From: Sceloporus undulatus | Lineage: Eukaryota > Chordata > Lepidosauria > Squamata > Phrynosomatidae | DNA length: 64,000 nt | Direction of reading: 5' to 3' | Assembly: GCF_019175285.1 (NCBI RefSeq) | Contig: NC_056527.1 | Coordinates: 107,835,129 to 107,899,128, forward strand | Shown here: one piece after another, positions 34,698 to 43,889 of the stretch | Layout: every line of letters starts with the position of its first letter | Numbering within the stretch: position 1 is the stretch's first letter | The notes under the pieces: generated by a model | Seen by the model: only the letters and a program-made list of their open reading frames with translations | Databases searched by the model: none | Told to the model about the DNA's origin: nothing | Translations under genes and position numbers: made by a program

Positions 34698-37600
34698 TTA
34701 AAGGTCAGAGGCAAGGTGGGTACGCTGGTGTTTGGAGAAAGCAGAGCTCCACCGGAATGACTTCCCACAAGCACTGCAGATATACGGCCGTGTGCCAGCA
34801 TGTTGGTGCTGGTGCTCGGCTAGGTTCCCACGCTGCCGAAAGCTTTTGCTGCAGACGGGGCAGCGGTAGGGGCGTTCAGACGTGTGAACCCGCCGATGCT
34901 TGACTAAGTGTGAGTTCTGGGTGAAAGATTTGCCGCAGGAGGCACACACGTATGGTCTCTCACCAGTGTGTGTACGCTGGTGCTGGATAAGGTTGGAGCT
35001 CTGCCGGAAACCCTTGCCACACTCGGTACACCGGAAGGGGCGGGCACCCGTGTGAGTTGCCTGATGCTTGGCTAAATAGGAACCTAGGGCAAAAGCCTTG
35101 CCACAGATGGCACAGTAGTGGGCTTTGCCAGGGGCATGGGTACGACGATGCTCCGTCAGATTGGAGCTCTGGCTAAAGATTTTACCACATTCAGGGCACT
35201 TGAATGGTTTCTCACCAGTATGTGTCACCTGATGCCGCAAGAGTTTTGAACTCTGTGCAAAGCCCTTGCCACACTCAGGGCACTTATAAGGCCGCTCGGC
35301 TGGGTGGCAGTTCCGCCGGTGTTCTGTCAGTTGGCAGCGCCACACAAAAGTCTCACTGCATTGAGCACACCGAGAAGGAGGGTCACGCTGGTGCTGCCGA
35401 AGCCCTGAAAGGAGCACAAAACCCTTGCCACAAGCCGGGCACTGAAAAGGCCTCTCCTCACCCAAGTGACGTTGCTGGTGTCTCCCCAGCTTGCTGCTGT
35501 CAGGGAAACGTTCACCACATGTTGGGCAACGGTAAGCATCATCATCGGACATGTGAGTACGTTCATGGGCGATTAGAGTAGCAAAGAGGGCAAAGGTCTT
35601 GGTACAGACAGCACAGGAGTATGGTTTGTCCAGGGAATCCTCTACTGGATGGATCAGCTGGTGAACTGCAAGCTCTGAGTGACTCACAAACACTTCACCA
35701 CACTGTAGGCAGCAATGGGATTTTTCATCTGCTCCATGGTTCACTTTAAGCATCACCAGGTCAGTGCCATCAGGGAAGTGAGCACTGCTGACAGAGCATT
35801 GGTAAGGCTTCTCATCCTCTTTTTCCTTACCAACATGACTCTCCTGGTGAACTATCAGCTCATCACTCCTGGCAAATGTTTTTTCACACTGAGGGCAAGC
35901 ATAAGATTCCATATCCAGGTGGGCTGTCTGTTGGGATGTTACAGCCAGGGTCTTGGGAAAGCTGGCCCCATGATCCAGACAACTAAAGGGCTTCCCTTCT
36001 ACATTCGAGTCACTCTGGTGCTGCTCCAAATCAGAACTATTGGAGAGGTCCTCTCCATCTTGATGGCAATCGTGGAACAGACCTTCAAAGTGTACCTTCT
36101 CATGTATTTTAAGTACAGAGCTTTCAGAAAAGCAAGCACAACAGCTGGAACATTTGTAAGATTTCTTCTCCTTATCATGATTTACCTTTACATGGACTTC
36201 TAGTTCCTCTGGTGGGTCAAGGAAGGCTTCTGTACATGGAAGGCAGTGATTAGAAAACTCTCTCAAATGCAGCCTCTGATGGGTTGCCAGTGCACAATCC
36301 TGGCCAAAGTTCTCCCCACACTCAGCACATAGGTATGTTCTCCCTTCACTTCTATCTACAGATTCCCTTTGCTCCTCTTCACCTACACCCAAGTCCTCAG
36401 AAAAAGTTTCTTCACTTTGCTCTTTCTTCTCATCTACCACTGGAAGAGGAGGGACTGAGTGCACACTTGCTGCGTTATTCCTCCACCTGCTACCATTAGC
36501 ACGGTGGTTCCGTATGTGCTTGGCAAGATCAGAGCTGACGCCAAAGCAGCGGCCACACTCCCTGCAGAGGTAGGGCTTTTCTCCAGTGTGAGTCCGTCGG
36601 TGTGTGACAAGGGTGGACTTGCGGCCAAAGCACTTCCCGCAGTCAGAACAGACATGGGGGCGTTCACCAGAGTGTGTGCGCAGGTGGTGTGCCAAGGTGG
36701 AGCTCTGGGAGAAGCGGGCTCCACATTGGTGGCACCGGAAGGGCTTCTCCCCAGTGTGCACCCGCTGATGCTCTGCCAGCGTCGAGCCCCGGGCAAAGCG
36801 CTTACCGCACTCGCCGCAGGCATGGGGGCGGCACCCGCCATGTGTCTTAAGGTGCTCAGCTAGCGATGAGCTCCAGCTAAAACCACGTCCACATTCTGGG
36901 CACCGGAATGGGCGCTCCCCTGTATGGATCCGCTGGTGTTTCACCAGGTTTGAACTCTGAGTGAATCCCTTCCCGCACTCTGAGCAGTGGAACGGACGAG
37001 AGTTTGCATTGACAAAAGCCCCAACAACATTCTCCTCTGATGTTTCTTGGAACCAGTCACAGTTCTTGTGGCAAATCTTGGTGTCTTCTTCCTCAGTTTC
37101 CTCCACCATTTCCTCCTCTTGATCTTCCTCACTTGGTGTATCAGAACCTGTAGAAAGGAATATCACTCATCTGAGATTACATCTTTATCATATCTTTATC
37201 ATTCAAAATATTCCCCCAGACCTGTAATTGGCATAAATTATGGAGTTGTGGGTTTTTTAAGATGTGCAAGAGTTTTCATTCAATCTTACATTTTCCTAGA
37301 CAAAATTACACAAAAAACTTTCGGGGCAGAATACTAGAGGTCATTATAAAACTCTCCTAAGAACACCAATGTTGCAGAATTCTACACACTTACATGGGGA
37401 GGACATGAACATAAATCTATAAATTATGGGGTGGGGTGGGAGTGGGGGTTACAACACAGCATGGTATGGAGAAAAGAATCATTCCTCACCTGGATTGATG
37501 ACTGTCAACTCTTGCCTGTCTCCTGAATCTGGCAGCAGTAGCTCCTCTTCTGGCTCCATCCAGGAGAAATGTGGCTCAGCATTTGGAAACCTAGAAGTGA

Positions 37601-38629
37601 TAGATAATTACAGTACAACTCACATAAGCCTCTTGTGAGTGAGGGAAAAGACAAGTCAGAAAAAAGACCAAGATGGAATGGCCCAAAGGTCCTATGCATC
37701 TTTCCACAATCTTTTGCATACAATATTTTGCCAGCCATGAAAGCCTTCGCCTTTCCACAAATGTTTCTGAAATTGGAATTTGTGTTCCCTCTGTTTGTAA
37801 ATCAAATGAAAGGTGTATGCAAATATGCATGTGATTTTCAAACTGCTTACTGTTAATTGTTGTTATTCCTCATCAAAATCCAGGGGAGAGGTGGGTAAGA
37901 AATGATGATGATGATACCACAGTGGCTCTCATTTTCTAAATGCTTCCTTCATTCACATATGAACACAGAGCAGTTTCCATAAAAGTTGAAAATTCAGTAG
38001 TAAAATCGTGCAATAATAACTGGCACAAATGTTATTCAATCACCACCACCCCCAAAAAAACCCAATCACTCTAAAATCAGATTAGAACAAGTTTTAAAAT
38101 TTACATTTTTAAGATAGAAAAAAATACCCAGGCAACATTTTAATTTGGCTAAGAAAGAAATGATGAAAGGTTAATCCTTGTTAATTAGCAGCCTCCCCTT
38201 TGTCTGGGATATTAAGTACTGCCTTAGGCACTTTGAAAAGCACCCATCCAATACACATGCTTTTGAAATTTTATCTTTTCATCTTGGTACCTATTGTTGC
38301 ATTGTACACCTGTTTTTGTGGTTTGGTACTGATTCAGTAAGAGGACTTCTGTGGTTTGTGTTTGGTCGTGTACTTGTAATGTAGACCCCCAGATAACCTA
38401 TCATGAGATATCCAACCTGCATTAATAGTCTGTCGCATGTTGATAGCATGCTGTTGTGGAACCGAGTAACTCAAGAGTACAACAACTTAAGATTCTAGCC
38501 CCACTAGGTTTAAAATGTAGGGAAGAAAGAAGCAAGATTTTACCTTAGAGTGCTGGGACCTTCTTCCAGAGGAAAAGGAACTGTGCTTTCAGCTTCAACT
38601 GGGAAGCTTGGGTAGAATGTGGATTCCAC
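34698..38629 (-). CDS. Large C2H2 zinc-finger protein with degenerate KRAB-like exon
   Basis: Three supported coding exons: 38629-38544, 37590-37490 and 37147-34698 (stop TAA). They join in frame (AG|G, then CCA G|GT) with consensus GT-AG ends and give at least 878 residues. The middle exon (PHFSWMEPEEELLLPD) resembles the end of a KRAB box (LIxxMEQGEELWVPD) but is diverged. The last exon opens with an acidic stretch and carries about 21 standard C2H2 fingers plus 4 decayed ones. A block of 6 TGEKP-linked fingers comes first, then a diverged middle with long linkers, then 7 canonical fingers at the C-terminus. It is a presumed nuclear sequence-specific DNA-binding regulator; target unknown. 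The upstream end is uncertain: the 'gcctcctcatgtgcag' before 38629 looks like an acceptor, so earlier exons are probable, although an in-frame ATG at 38647 could start it. I cannot name an orthologue. Confidence 0.88.
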
Positions 38630-39044
38630 CTGCACATGAGGAGGCATAGAAAACAAGTGAGGACTCCAGACTAGTGGCTCAGATCTGGGAAAATTTGTTG
38701 ACGTTATTGCCAGATAAGGTGGTCCTCTTGGGAACATGTGGTTTGATGTGGCCCCACAATAGCAGCATCAAGTGCTTTTCCTCTCTGTCTTACATATACA
38801 GATGGGACAAGGCGGGAGCAGGTAGATATTAAGCAGAATGGACATGTGGAGAAATACACACCAATGCACCACACATGTGCTGAAATGTCCAGGATACATG
38901 ATGAAGACAGTGGGAATCATGCAGACTTCCTGGTGTGGGACTGCAACTCCTAGGAGTTCAAGACAATAGCAAGGAATGCTGGGGGCTGCAACCAAGCAAA
39001 GTCTGGAGGACCACCCAGTTCTTGTTTGTGCTATTGTTATTGTG

Positions 39045-39263
39045 CATTAATAGTCATTTCTGACTTAGGGTGACCCTAATGCAAATCTATTATGGGCTTT
39101 TCTTGGCAAGATTTCAGAGGGGGTTTGCCACTGCCACCCTCTGAGGCTGAGAGAGTGTGACCTGCCCAAGGTCACCCAGTGGGTTTCATGGCAGAGCTGG
39201 GATTTGAACCCTGGTCTCCAGAGTCCTAGTTGAACGCTCAAACCACTACACCAAGCTGGCAAC
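39045..39263 (-). mobile_element. Sauria SINE (first of a pair)
   Basis: Minus: head 'gccagcttggtgtagtggtttgag', B-box GGTTCAAATCC, 'gggcaggtcacactctctcagcc', tail 'agtcagaaatgact'. Confidence 0.9.
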
Positions 39264-39270
39264 CTATACA

Positions 39271-39442
39271 CAGGGTTTTCTTGGCAAGTTTTTTCAGAGG
39301 GGGTTGCCTTTGCCATCCTCTGAGGCTGAGAATGTGTGACTTGCCCAGGGCCACACAGTGGGTTTCCCTGGCTGAGTGGGGATTCGAAACCTGGTCTCCA
39401 GAGTCCTAGTCAAACACTCAAGCCACTGTACCACACTGTCTC
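39271..39442 (-). mobile_element. Sauria SINE (second of a head-to-tail pair)
   Basis: Same orientation as its neighbour, directly beside it, lacking the distal tail: head 'cagtgtggtacagtggcttgag' and core 'gggcaagtcacacattctc'. Confidence 0.9.
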
Positions 39443-39732
39443 TCACTTACACACATGGCATCCATTTATGGAACGCCTTCTCTGTATACATGCTTAGGAT
39501 CCTGTTGCATCTGAGCTTTGGAATACACTTGTTTCCAATAGAGCTTACACTGAGATACTGTGACTGCAAGGAACTTGGGGGCTCATCTGGGGGCTCCTTG
39601 ATCTCCAGCCTTGCCTCTGCCTGCCAGGATATGCCTCCTTGGGCAAGCAGGAGGGCGCAAGCACCCTCCCCCCCAGCCCAAGGGCCCACAGCTGCCTTTC
39701 CAAGCAAAACCCTGCCATCTCTTCCTCTTCCT

Positions 39733-39880
39733 CCAGGGTGCATCTTTTGGGCACCCCTTTTCCTTCCTCTACCTGGGCACCCTTTCCTACCGCCACCAGG
39801 GCACTCTTTTTCTTCCTCCACCTGGGTACCTTTTTTCTTCCCTCACCTGGGCACCCCTTTTTCTTCCTCCACCTTCTTCT
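39733..39880. repeat. Minisatellite, about 27-bp C/T-rich unit
   Basis: About five imperfect copies of 'cttcctccacctgggcaccc'-like units with T-runs between. The long plus-strand open frame through it is judged a by-product of composition. Confidence 0.7.
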
Positions 39881-40239
39881 CCTCCTCCTTAGGTCTGGCC
39901 TTTCCTAGGTGCCCTTTAGGCTTGCAGAGGGACGGGGAGGGCTCTCCTTCCTTCCCTGCCTACCCCCAGCAGGGCTCTCCCACCCAGGGCCCCCTGCCTT
40001 CCCTTACCCTCTCCATCAGGGTCCCTTGTTGCCCCCTCCGCCTCCGCCAGGCGCCAGAGATCAGGAGCCTAGTGCAGACAATGCAAGGCAGCTCCGCCTC
40101 CGCCCGTCCCCTCCTCTCCAGCCCCAGAGGCAGGTGGGGGTCCGGCCTTCCTCCTCGACTGGAGGGCAATTGGAGGAGAGGGATCCCGATCAACCAGGGA
40201 GATCCCCTTACAAACCAAAGGGAGGCTCTTGGGAGGCTG

Positions 40240-40461
40240 GGTCCGCATCTACACTGGAGAAACAACCCGGTTTGGCACCGCTTTAACTCTTTGTCTGGCT
40301 CTTTACTATGGAATTCTGGGAGTTGGAGTATGTTGTGGGGCCCAGAGCGGAGCTCCGCTCTGGGCCCACAACAAACTCCAATTCCCAGAATTCCATAGCC
40401 TTGAGCCAGGGCAGTTAAAGTGGTCTCAAACCGGATTATTTCTGAAGTGTGGCTGCAGCCC
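40240..40461. mobile_element. Foldback MITE family E, full copy
   Basis: Left 'catctacactggagaaacaacccgg' pairs with right 'ggattatttctgaagtgtggctgc'. The centre is a tight palindrome around 'gagcggagctccgctc'. Related to family A in its core. A left half copy is at 62160-62260. Confidence 0.82.
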
Positions 40462-40644
40462 AATAGTAGTAGTAGGGCTCCTGGATAGAGATGCACCCAG
40501 GTACCCCAAGGGAGGGGAGGGAGGCGACCTTGGAGCGTGCCCTCTTGGCAGCCCTTGGTGCCTCTTTGGCCAGAAATAGAGTTCTGTCCTCTGGGCTCCT
40601 GTTACAAGGAGAGGGAAATGGGGTGGTATTATTAGATCTCAGGC

Positions 40645-40885
40645 TTGTGTGCAAAGAAGGAAGGAGGGAAGAGGAAAGAAGGAAGGATGGACGGAAGGAG
40701 GGAAGGGAGGAAGCGGAAGGAAGGAAGGAAGGAAGCTGAAGAAAGGAAGGAAGCGGAAGAAAGGAAGCTGAAGGAAGAAGGGAAGTTGAAAGAAGGAAGG
40801 AGGGACTGAAGGAGGGAAGGAATGAGAGAAGCTGAAGGAAGGAAGTGGAAAGAAGCGGAAGGAAGGAAGGAAAGAAATGTATAAA
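40645..40885. repeat. GGAA/GGGA purine tract
   Basis: About 240 bases of almost pure purine on the plus strand (ggaa, ggga, gaaa units with occasional 'gctgaa'). Confidence 0.92.
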
Positions 40886-40962
40886 TAACTGGTACAAATA
40901 ATGTATACAAATACTGTAACTATTGTTCATCAATAGTTAACTGATTAATAATTCCTTAATTT

Positions 40963-41178
40963 GCTGCTGTGTGCCTTCCAGTCTTTTTAGACTTATGGCG
41001 CCCCTATCATGGGCTTTTCTTGACAGGTTTCTTCAGAGGGGGGTTTGTTGCTGCCATTTTCAGAGGCTGAGAGAGTGTGACTTGCCCGAGGTCATCCAGT
41101 GGGTTTCCCTGGCCGAGTGTGGATTTGAACCTTGGTCTCCAGAGCCATAGTCCAGCCCTTAAAACTGCTGCTCTATGC
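40963..41178 (-). mobile_element. Sauria SINE
   Basis: Minus orientation: 'gtctaaaaagactggaaggcacac' tail, 'gggcaagtcacactctctcagcc' core, B-box GGTTCAAATCC, degraded head. Confidence 0.88.
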
Positions 41179-41243
41179 TCCAATCCGTGGCAATGGAGGG
41201 CTGGCTGTCAATACCTTTTCTTTTGAGGGGGCCTCTGTGCATA

Positions 41244-41378
41244 AGAGTCCCCAAACTGTGCCCTTTAAGAGATTTCGGACTTCATCTCCCAGAAGCCTCA
41301 GCCATGGTGGCCAATGGTCTGGGATGCTGGGAGCTGAAGTCCAAAACCCCTCAAAGACCACAATTTGGGGACCGTTCT
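41244..41378. mobile_element. Foldback hAT-like MITE family B, copy 1
   Basis: 'gtccccaaactgtgccctttaagag' on the left pairs with '..aaagaccacaatttggggac' on the right. Inner 'cttcatctcccagaagcctc' pairs with 'ctgggagctgaag'. Other copies flank the TACO1 promoter. Confidence 0.8.
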
Positions 41379-41584
41379 GGTCCAGAAACATGGAGCAGGG
41401 TGACTTTTCTAGACTCGTCTTGTGTTTGTTTCCTCATTTGGCGAACTTCAGCCCTAAAGCTTGTTAAAACCCAGGACTCAAAACAGAACAGACGCCAACG
41501 GAGGTCCTTCCAAAGCCCTGGCTTCTCTGCGGAGGCAGGAAAGGGCTACGCAGAGGAGAAGCAGCAAGCCGGAGCCTTAAGGCA

Positions 41585-41654
41585 GTAGCGCACTTCCGGT
41601 TCCGGTCAGCTCTCCTGGAAAGCGGAAGTAAGGGGCTGCTGTAGCAGTTTTATG
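41585..41654 (+). promoter_or_regulatory. ETS-type promoter and noncoding first exon of TBRG1-like gene
   Basis: CpG-rich segment with two opposed ETS/GABPA sites: CACTTCCGG (41591-41599) and GCGGAAGTA (41622-41630). The segment ends in ATG|GTAAGA, a good donor at 41654/41655. It would splice to the acceptor TTTCTAG at 42533-42539, which leads straight into the coding exon. The layout could also drive minus-strand transcription of the zinc-finger gene 3 kb to the left; that is inference. Confidence 0.6.
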
Positions 41655-41696
41655 GTAAGAAGAGAGTCAAAGGTTAGGGAGGGGATAGCTATGGCC

Positions 41697-41882
41697 AGAC
41701 CTGGTCCTCCTTTTCCAGGACATGTCCTACATTTCAGCCTTCAGTCCAGGGGGAATTCCAAAATGTCCTCCATTTTGTGTATGACTTGGAAGCATGGCTT
41801 TATATGGATGTTTTTAGCATTCCTTTGGTCATGCTCTCCATTTTTTGGTCGAATGTCCTACATTTTGCAGTGAGGACACAAT
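41697..41882 (-). mobile_element. 'CAGGGTGACCAGA' family fragment, inverted
   Basis: 'ggacatgtcctacatttcagcctt' and 'aatgtcctacattttgcagtgaggaca' are reverse complements of the family's inside at 16309 and 49174. Lies in the TBRG1-like 5' intron. Confidence 0.65.
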
Positions 41883-41933
41883 TTTCTTTAGTGGTGGTGG
41901 TGGTGGGGGGGAACTGTGGAAGAACTGTGTTTG

Positions 41934-42154
41934 GCCCAAAACACACTGCAGAAATAATCCACTTTGAGATTGCTTTAACTGCCCTGGGTCAGTGCTAAGG
42001 GATTCTGGGAGTTGTAGTTTATTGTGACACCAGATCTTTCTCTGACAGAAGGCTAAAGGTCTCACAAAACTACAGTCCCCAGAATTCCCTAGCATTGAGC
42101 CAGGGCAGTTGAAGTGGTCTCAGACTGGATTGTTTCTGCAGTGTGTTTTGGACC
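41934..42154. mobile_element. Foldback MITE family A, copy 3
   Basis: Left 'ggcccaaaacacactgcagaaataatcc' and right 'ggattgtttctgcagtgtgttttggacc' are complementary. Inside the TBRG1-like 5' UTR intron. Confidence 0.9.
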
Positions 42155-42228
42155 TATGAGTCTGAATTTGTTTTTGGATTATTGCATAAGTGCAACTGTT
42201 GTCTTTGAGATAGCTGCATTAGTCTTTG

Positions 42229-42303
42229 AGACAAGGTGACCAAATGTCATAATCGCTACGGAGGAGGACAAGGCACCACAAAATGTAGGATGTTCAAGAA
42301 AAA
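42229..42303 (+). mobile_element. 'CAGGGTGACCAGA' family, short 5' fragment
   Basis: 'acaaggtgaccaaatgtcataa...gtaggatgttcaagaaaaa' equals the left end of the family. Confidence 0.6.
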
Positions 42304-42490
42304 CCTATGACACCCACACACTGTGGATAATAAAATCAATGGATGCTGAAGTCTTGTCAAATGCAATGGCATAGAAATGGTGCTCCTTACATAAAATGAC
42401 AAAATCAAGATTTGCTTCTGGGAATATATATATATCTGAATAGTTGAACCTGTTGGCAAGAAATCTCTAAATGTGGAGGGCTGACTGTAT
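42304..42490. repeat. Mariner-like MITE remnant ('GGAGGGCTGACTGTA' end)
   Basis: Right end 'aaatgtggagggctgactgta' looks like a terminal repeat related to the 'GTGGAGGGAGGAGTG' element at 61247-61618. The left end is lost. Confidence 0.45.
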
Positions 42491-42574
42491 TTAAACAAAC
42501 AAAAAAATAACTCCTTTTGGCTTTCTTTTTCCTTTCTAGATTCTCCTACCAATTCCATTTCCTCCCCGCTTGCA

Positions 42575-43597
42575 ATGAAGAAAAACCTGCGGAAAAACCA
42601 AGGTGAGCGTTACCGCCTGAAGTTCCGGCGTCTCTGCCGTGCAGCCAAGGTACTGGTTTATGAGAACGCAGCCCTGTGTGATGAGATTGCCAGGCTGGAG
42701 GCCAAATACCTCCGTGTGCGCGAAGAGCGCCGGTTCCTATTGGCTCGCCTGCTGCAGGCCCAAGCCCTGGCAGAAGAAGAGACCCCTGTGTCTACCATCA
42801 CCACCATTTCACAGCCTTCTCCGGACGAGCAGGCCACCCGCAAGCCCCGCCGAGAACGCAAAGGCAAGGAAAATGGGCGGGCATCTAAGCGCAGGGTGGC
42901 GCCTGAGCTAGGCATCCGCCGGCTGGTTCCGCCGCTTCCCTTGGATCCCTCTGGCCGGCCAGTGTTTCCCATCACGTTGGGTCCGCTGACTGTCTACAGC
43001 TTGGGCGAGATTGTCTCTGACCGTTCCAGTTTCCATACAGAGAGTGCCATTTACCCTGTGGGGTACTGCAGCACCAGGATCTTTGCCAGTACTCAACAGC
43101 CTGTTCATCGCTGCCTCTATACTTGCCAGATCAAGGACGGTGGTACTGGGCCGCTCTTTGAGATAGCCCCTGAAGACGAGCCTGGCTGTGTAATAACTGG
43201 CTCCAGCCCAGACACTTGCCATGCTCAGCTCCTTGAGGCTGTGGGCGCTGCCCAACTGGAGCCATCAGGTGCTGAGTTCTTTGGGCTGTCCCACCCAGCC
43301 ATCCAGCATCTCATTCAGAGCTGCCCCGGAGCACGTAAGTGTGCTGGGTATCGCTGGTTACGCTTTGAGGTGTGCCGTCCAGCAGATGGGGCCCCTCCTG
43401 AAGCATTGCCTCCAGGAAATCCTGGAACCGACTTTGAGGCGTTTCAAAACCAAGGCTTGGCAGGACCAGTGGGTCTGGATTTCCCTGCTGCCACCCCTTC
43501 TCCACCCAGTGGCAATGGCTATGCAGAACTGTTCCTGCCATGTGCCCCCTCAGGGGGGTCCCCTGTTCCCCAAAGCCCAGAGAGTGACACTGACTGA
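42575..43597 (+). CDS. TBRG1-like FYRN/FYRC nuclear protein, single coding exon
   Basis: A 340-residue intact protein clearly homologous to TBRG1 (NIAM), a nuclear growth inhibitor acting with ARF and p53. Visible features: basic start and coiled-coil helix (ERYRLKFRRLCRAAK, YENAALCDEIARLEAKYL) at 11-70; Lys/Arg-rich nuclear-targeting stretch at 89-107; FYRN about 135-195 (LTVYSLGEIVSDR, YPVGYCSTRIF, CLYTCQIKDGG); FYRC about 197-275 (FFGLSHPAIQHLIQSCPGARKC, YRWLRFEVC). Human TBRG1 is about 411 residues and multi-exonic. This copy begins at the residue matching human Met22, has a shorter linker and a different Pro/Ser tail. No intron interrupts the coding region, so it is an old, selected retrogene or an intron-losing orthologue. 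It has a CpG promoter, a 5' UTR intron and a downstream AATAAA at 45206, so it is probably expressed. The exact orthology is open. Confidence 0.9.
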   Translation: MKKNLRKNQGERYRLKFRRLCRAAKVLVYENAALCDEIARLEAKYLRVREERRFLLARLLQAQALAEEETPVSTITTISQPSPDEQATRKPRRERKGKENGRASKRRVAPELGIRRLVPPLPLDPSGRPVFPITLGPLTVYSLGEIVSDRSSFHTESAIYPVGYCSTRIFASTQQPVHRCLYTCQIKDGGTGPLFEIAPEDEPGCVITGSSPDTCHAQLLEAVGAAQLEPSGAEFFGLSHPAIQHLIQSCPGARKCAGYRWLRFEVCRPADGAPPEALPPGNPGTDFEAFQNQGLAGPVGLDFPAATPSPPSGNGYAELFLPCAPSGGSPVPQSPESDTD

Positions 43598-43689
43598 ACC
43601 TGGCCAGTCGCATGCCCATGTAGAGCTTCTGTTTGGAGACCAGACGCATATCCCCTCTGCACAGGTATAATGGTTTTGTGCCATTTTTA

Positions 43690-43885
43690 ACTATCATGAC
43701 TCAGTCTTGTGGAATCTTGGGATTTGTAGTTTGATAAGGGGTTTAGGATTCTGTGCTAGAGTGCTCTGGTTCTCCGATTCCTGAGAGTGGACTAGAGCCC
43801 TCTAGCAAACTACAAATTCCAGGATTCCATAGGATGAAGCTCTGGCAGTTAAAAGTGATCTAAAATTGCACAGTACAGATCCACT
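43690..43885. mobile_element. Foldback MITE in the TBRG1-like 3' UTR
   Basis: 'ggaatcttgggatttgtagttt' is complementary to 'aaactacaaattccaggattcc'. A foldback element of the A/E kind. Confidence 0.7.
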
Positions 43886-43889
43886 TCAA

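Noticed and set aside
39376-40398. 340-codon proline/serine-rich plus-strand frame
   Set aside because: It begins inside a SINE, crosses a minisatellite and ends in a foldback MITE; no domain is recognisable.
40645-40885. Lys/Glu/Arg-rich or Ser/Leu/Phe-rich small proteins
   Set aside because: They are translations of a GGAA purine tract.
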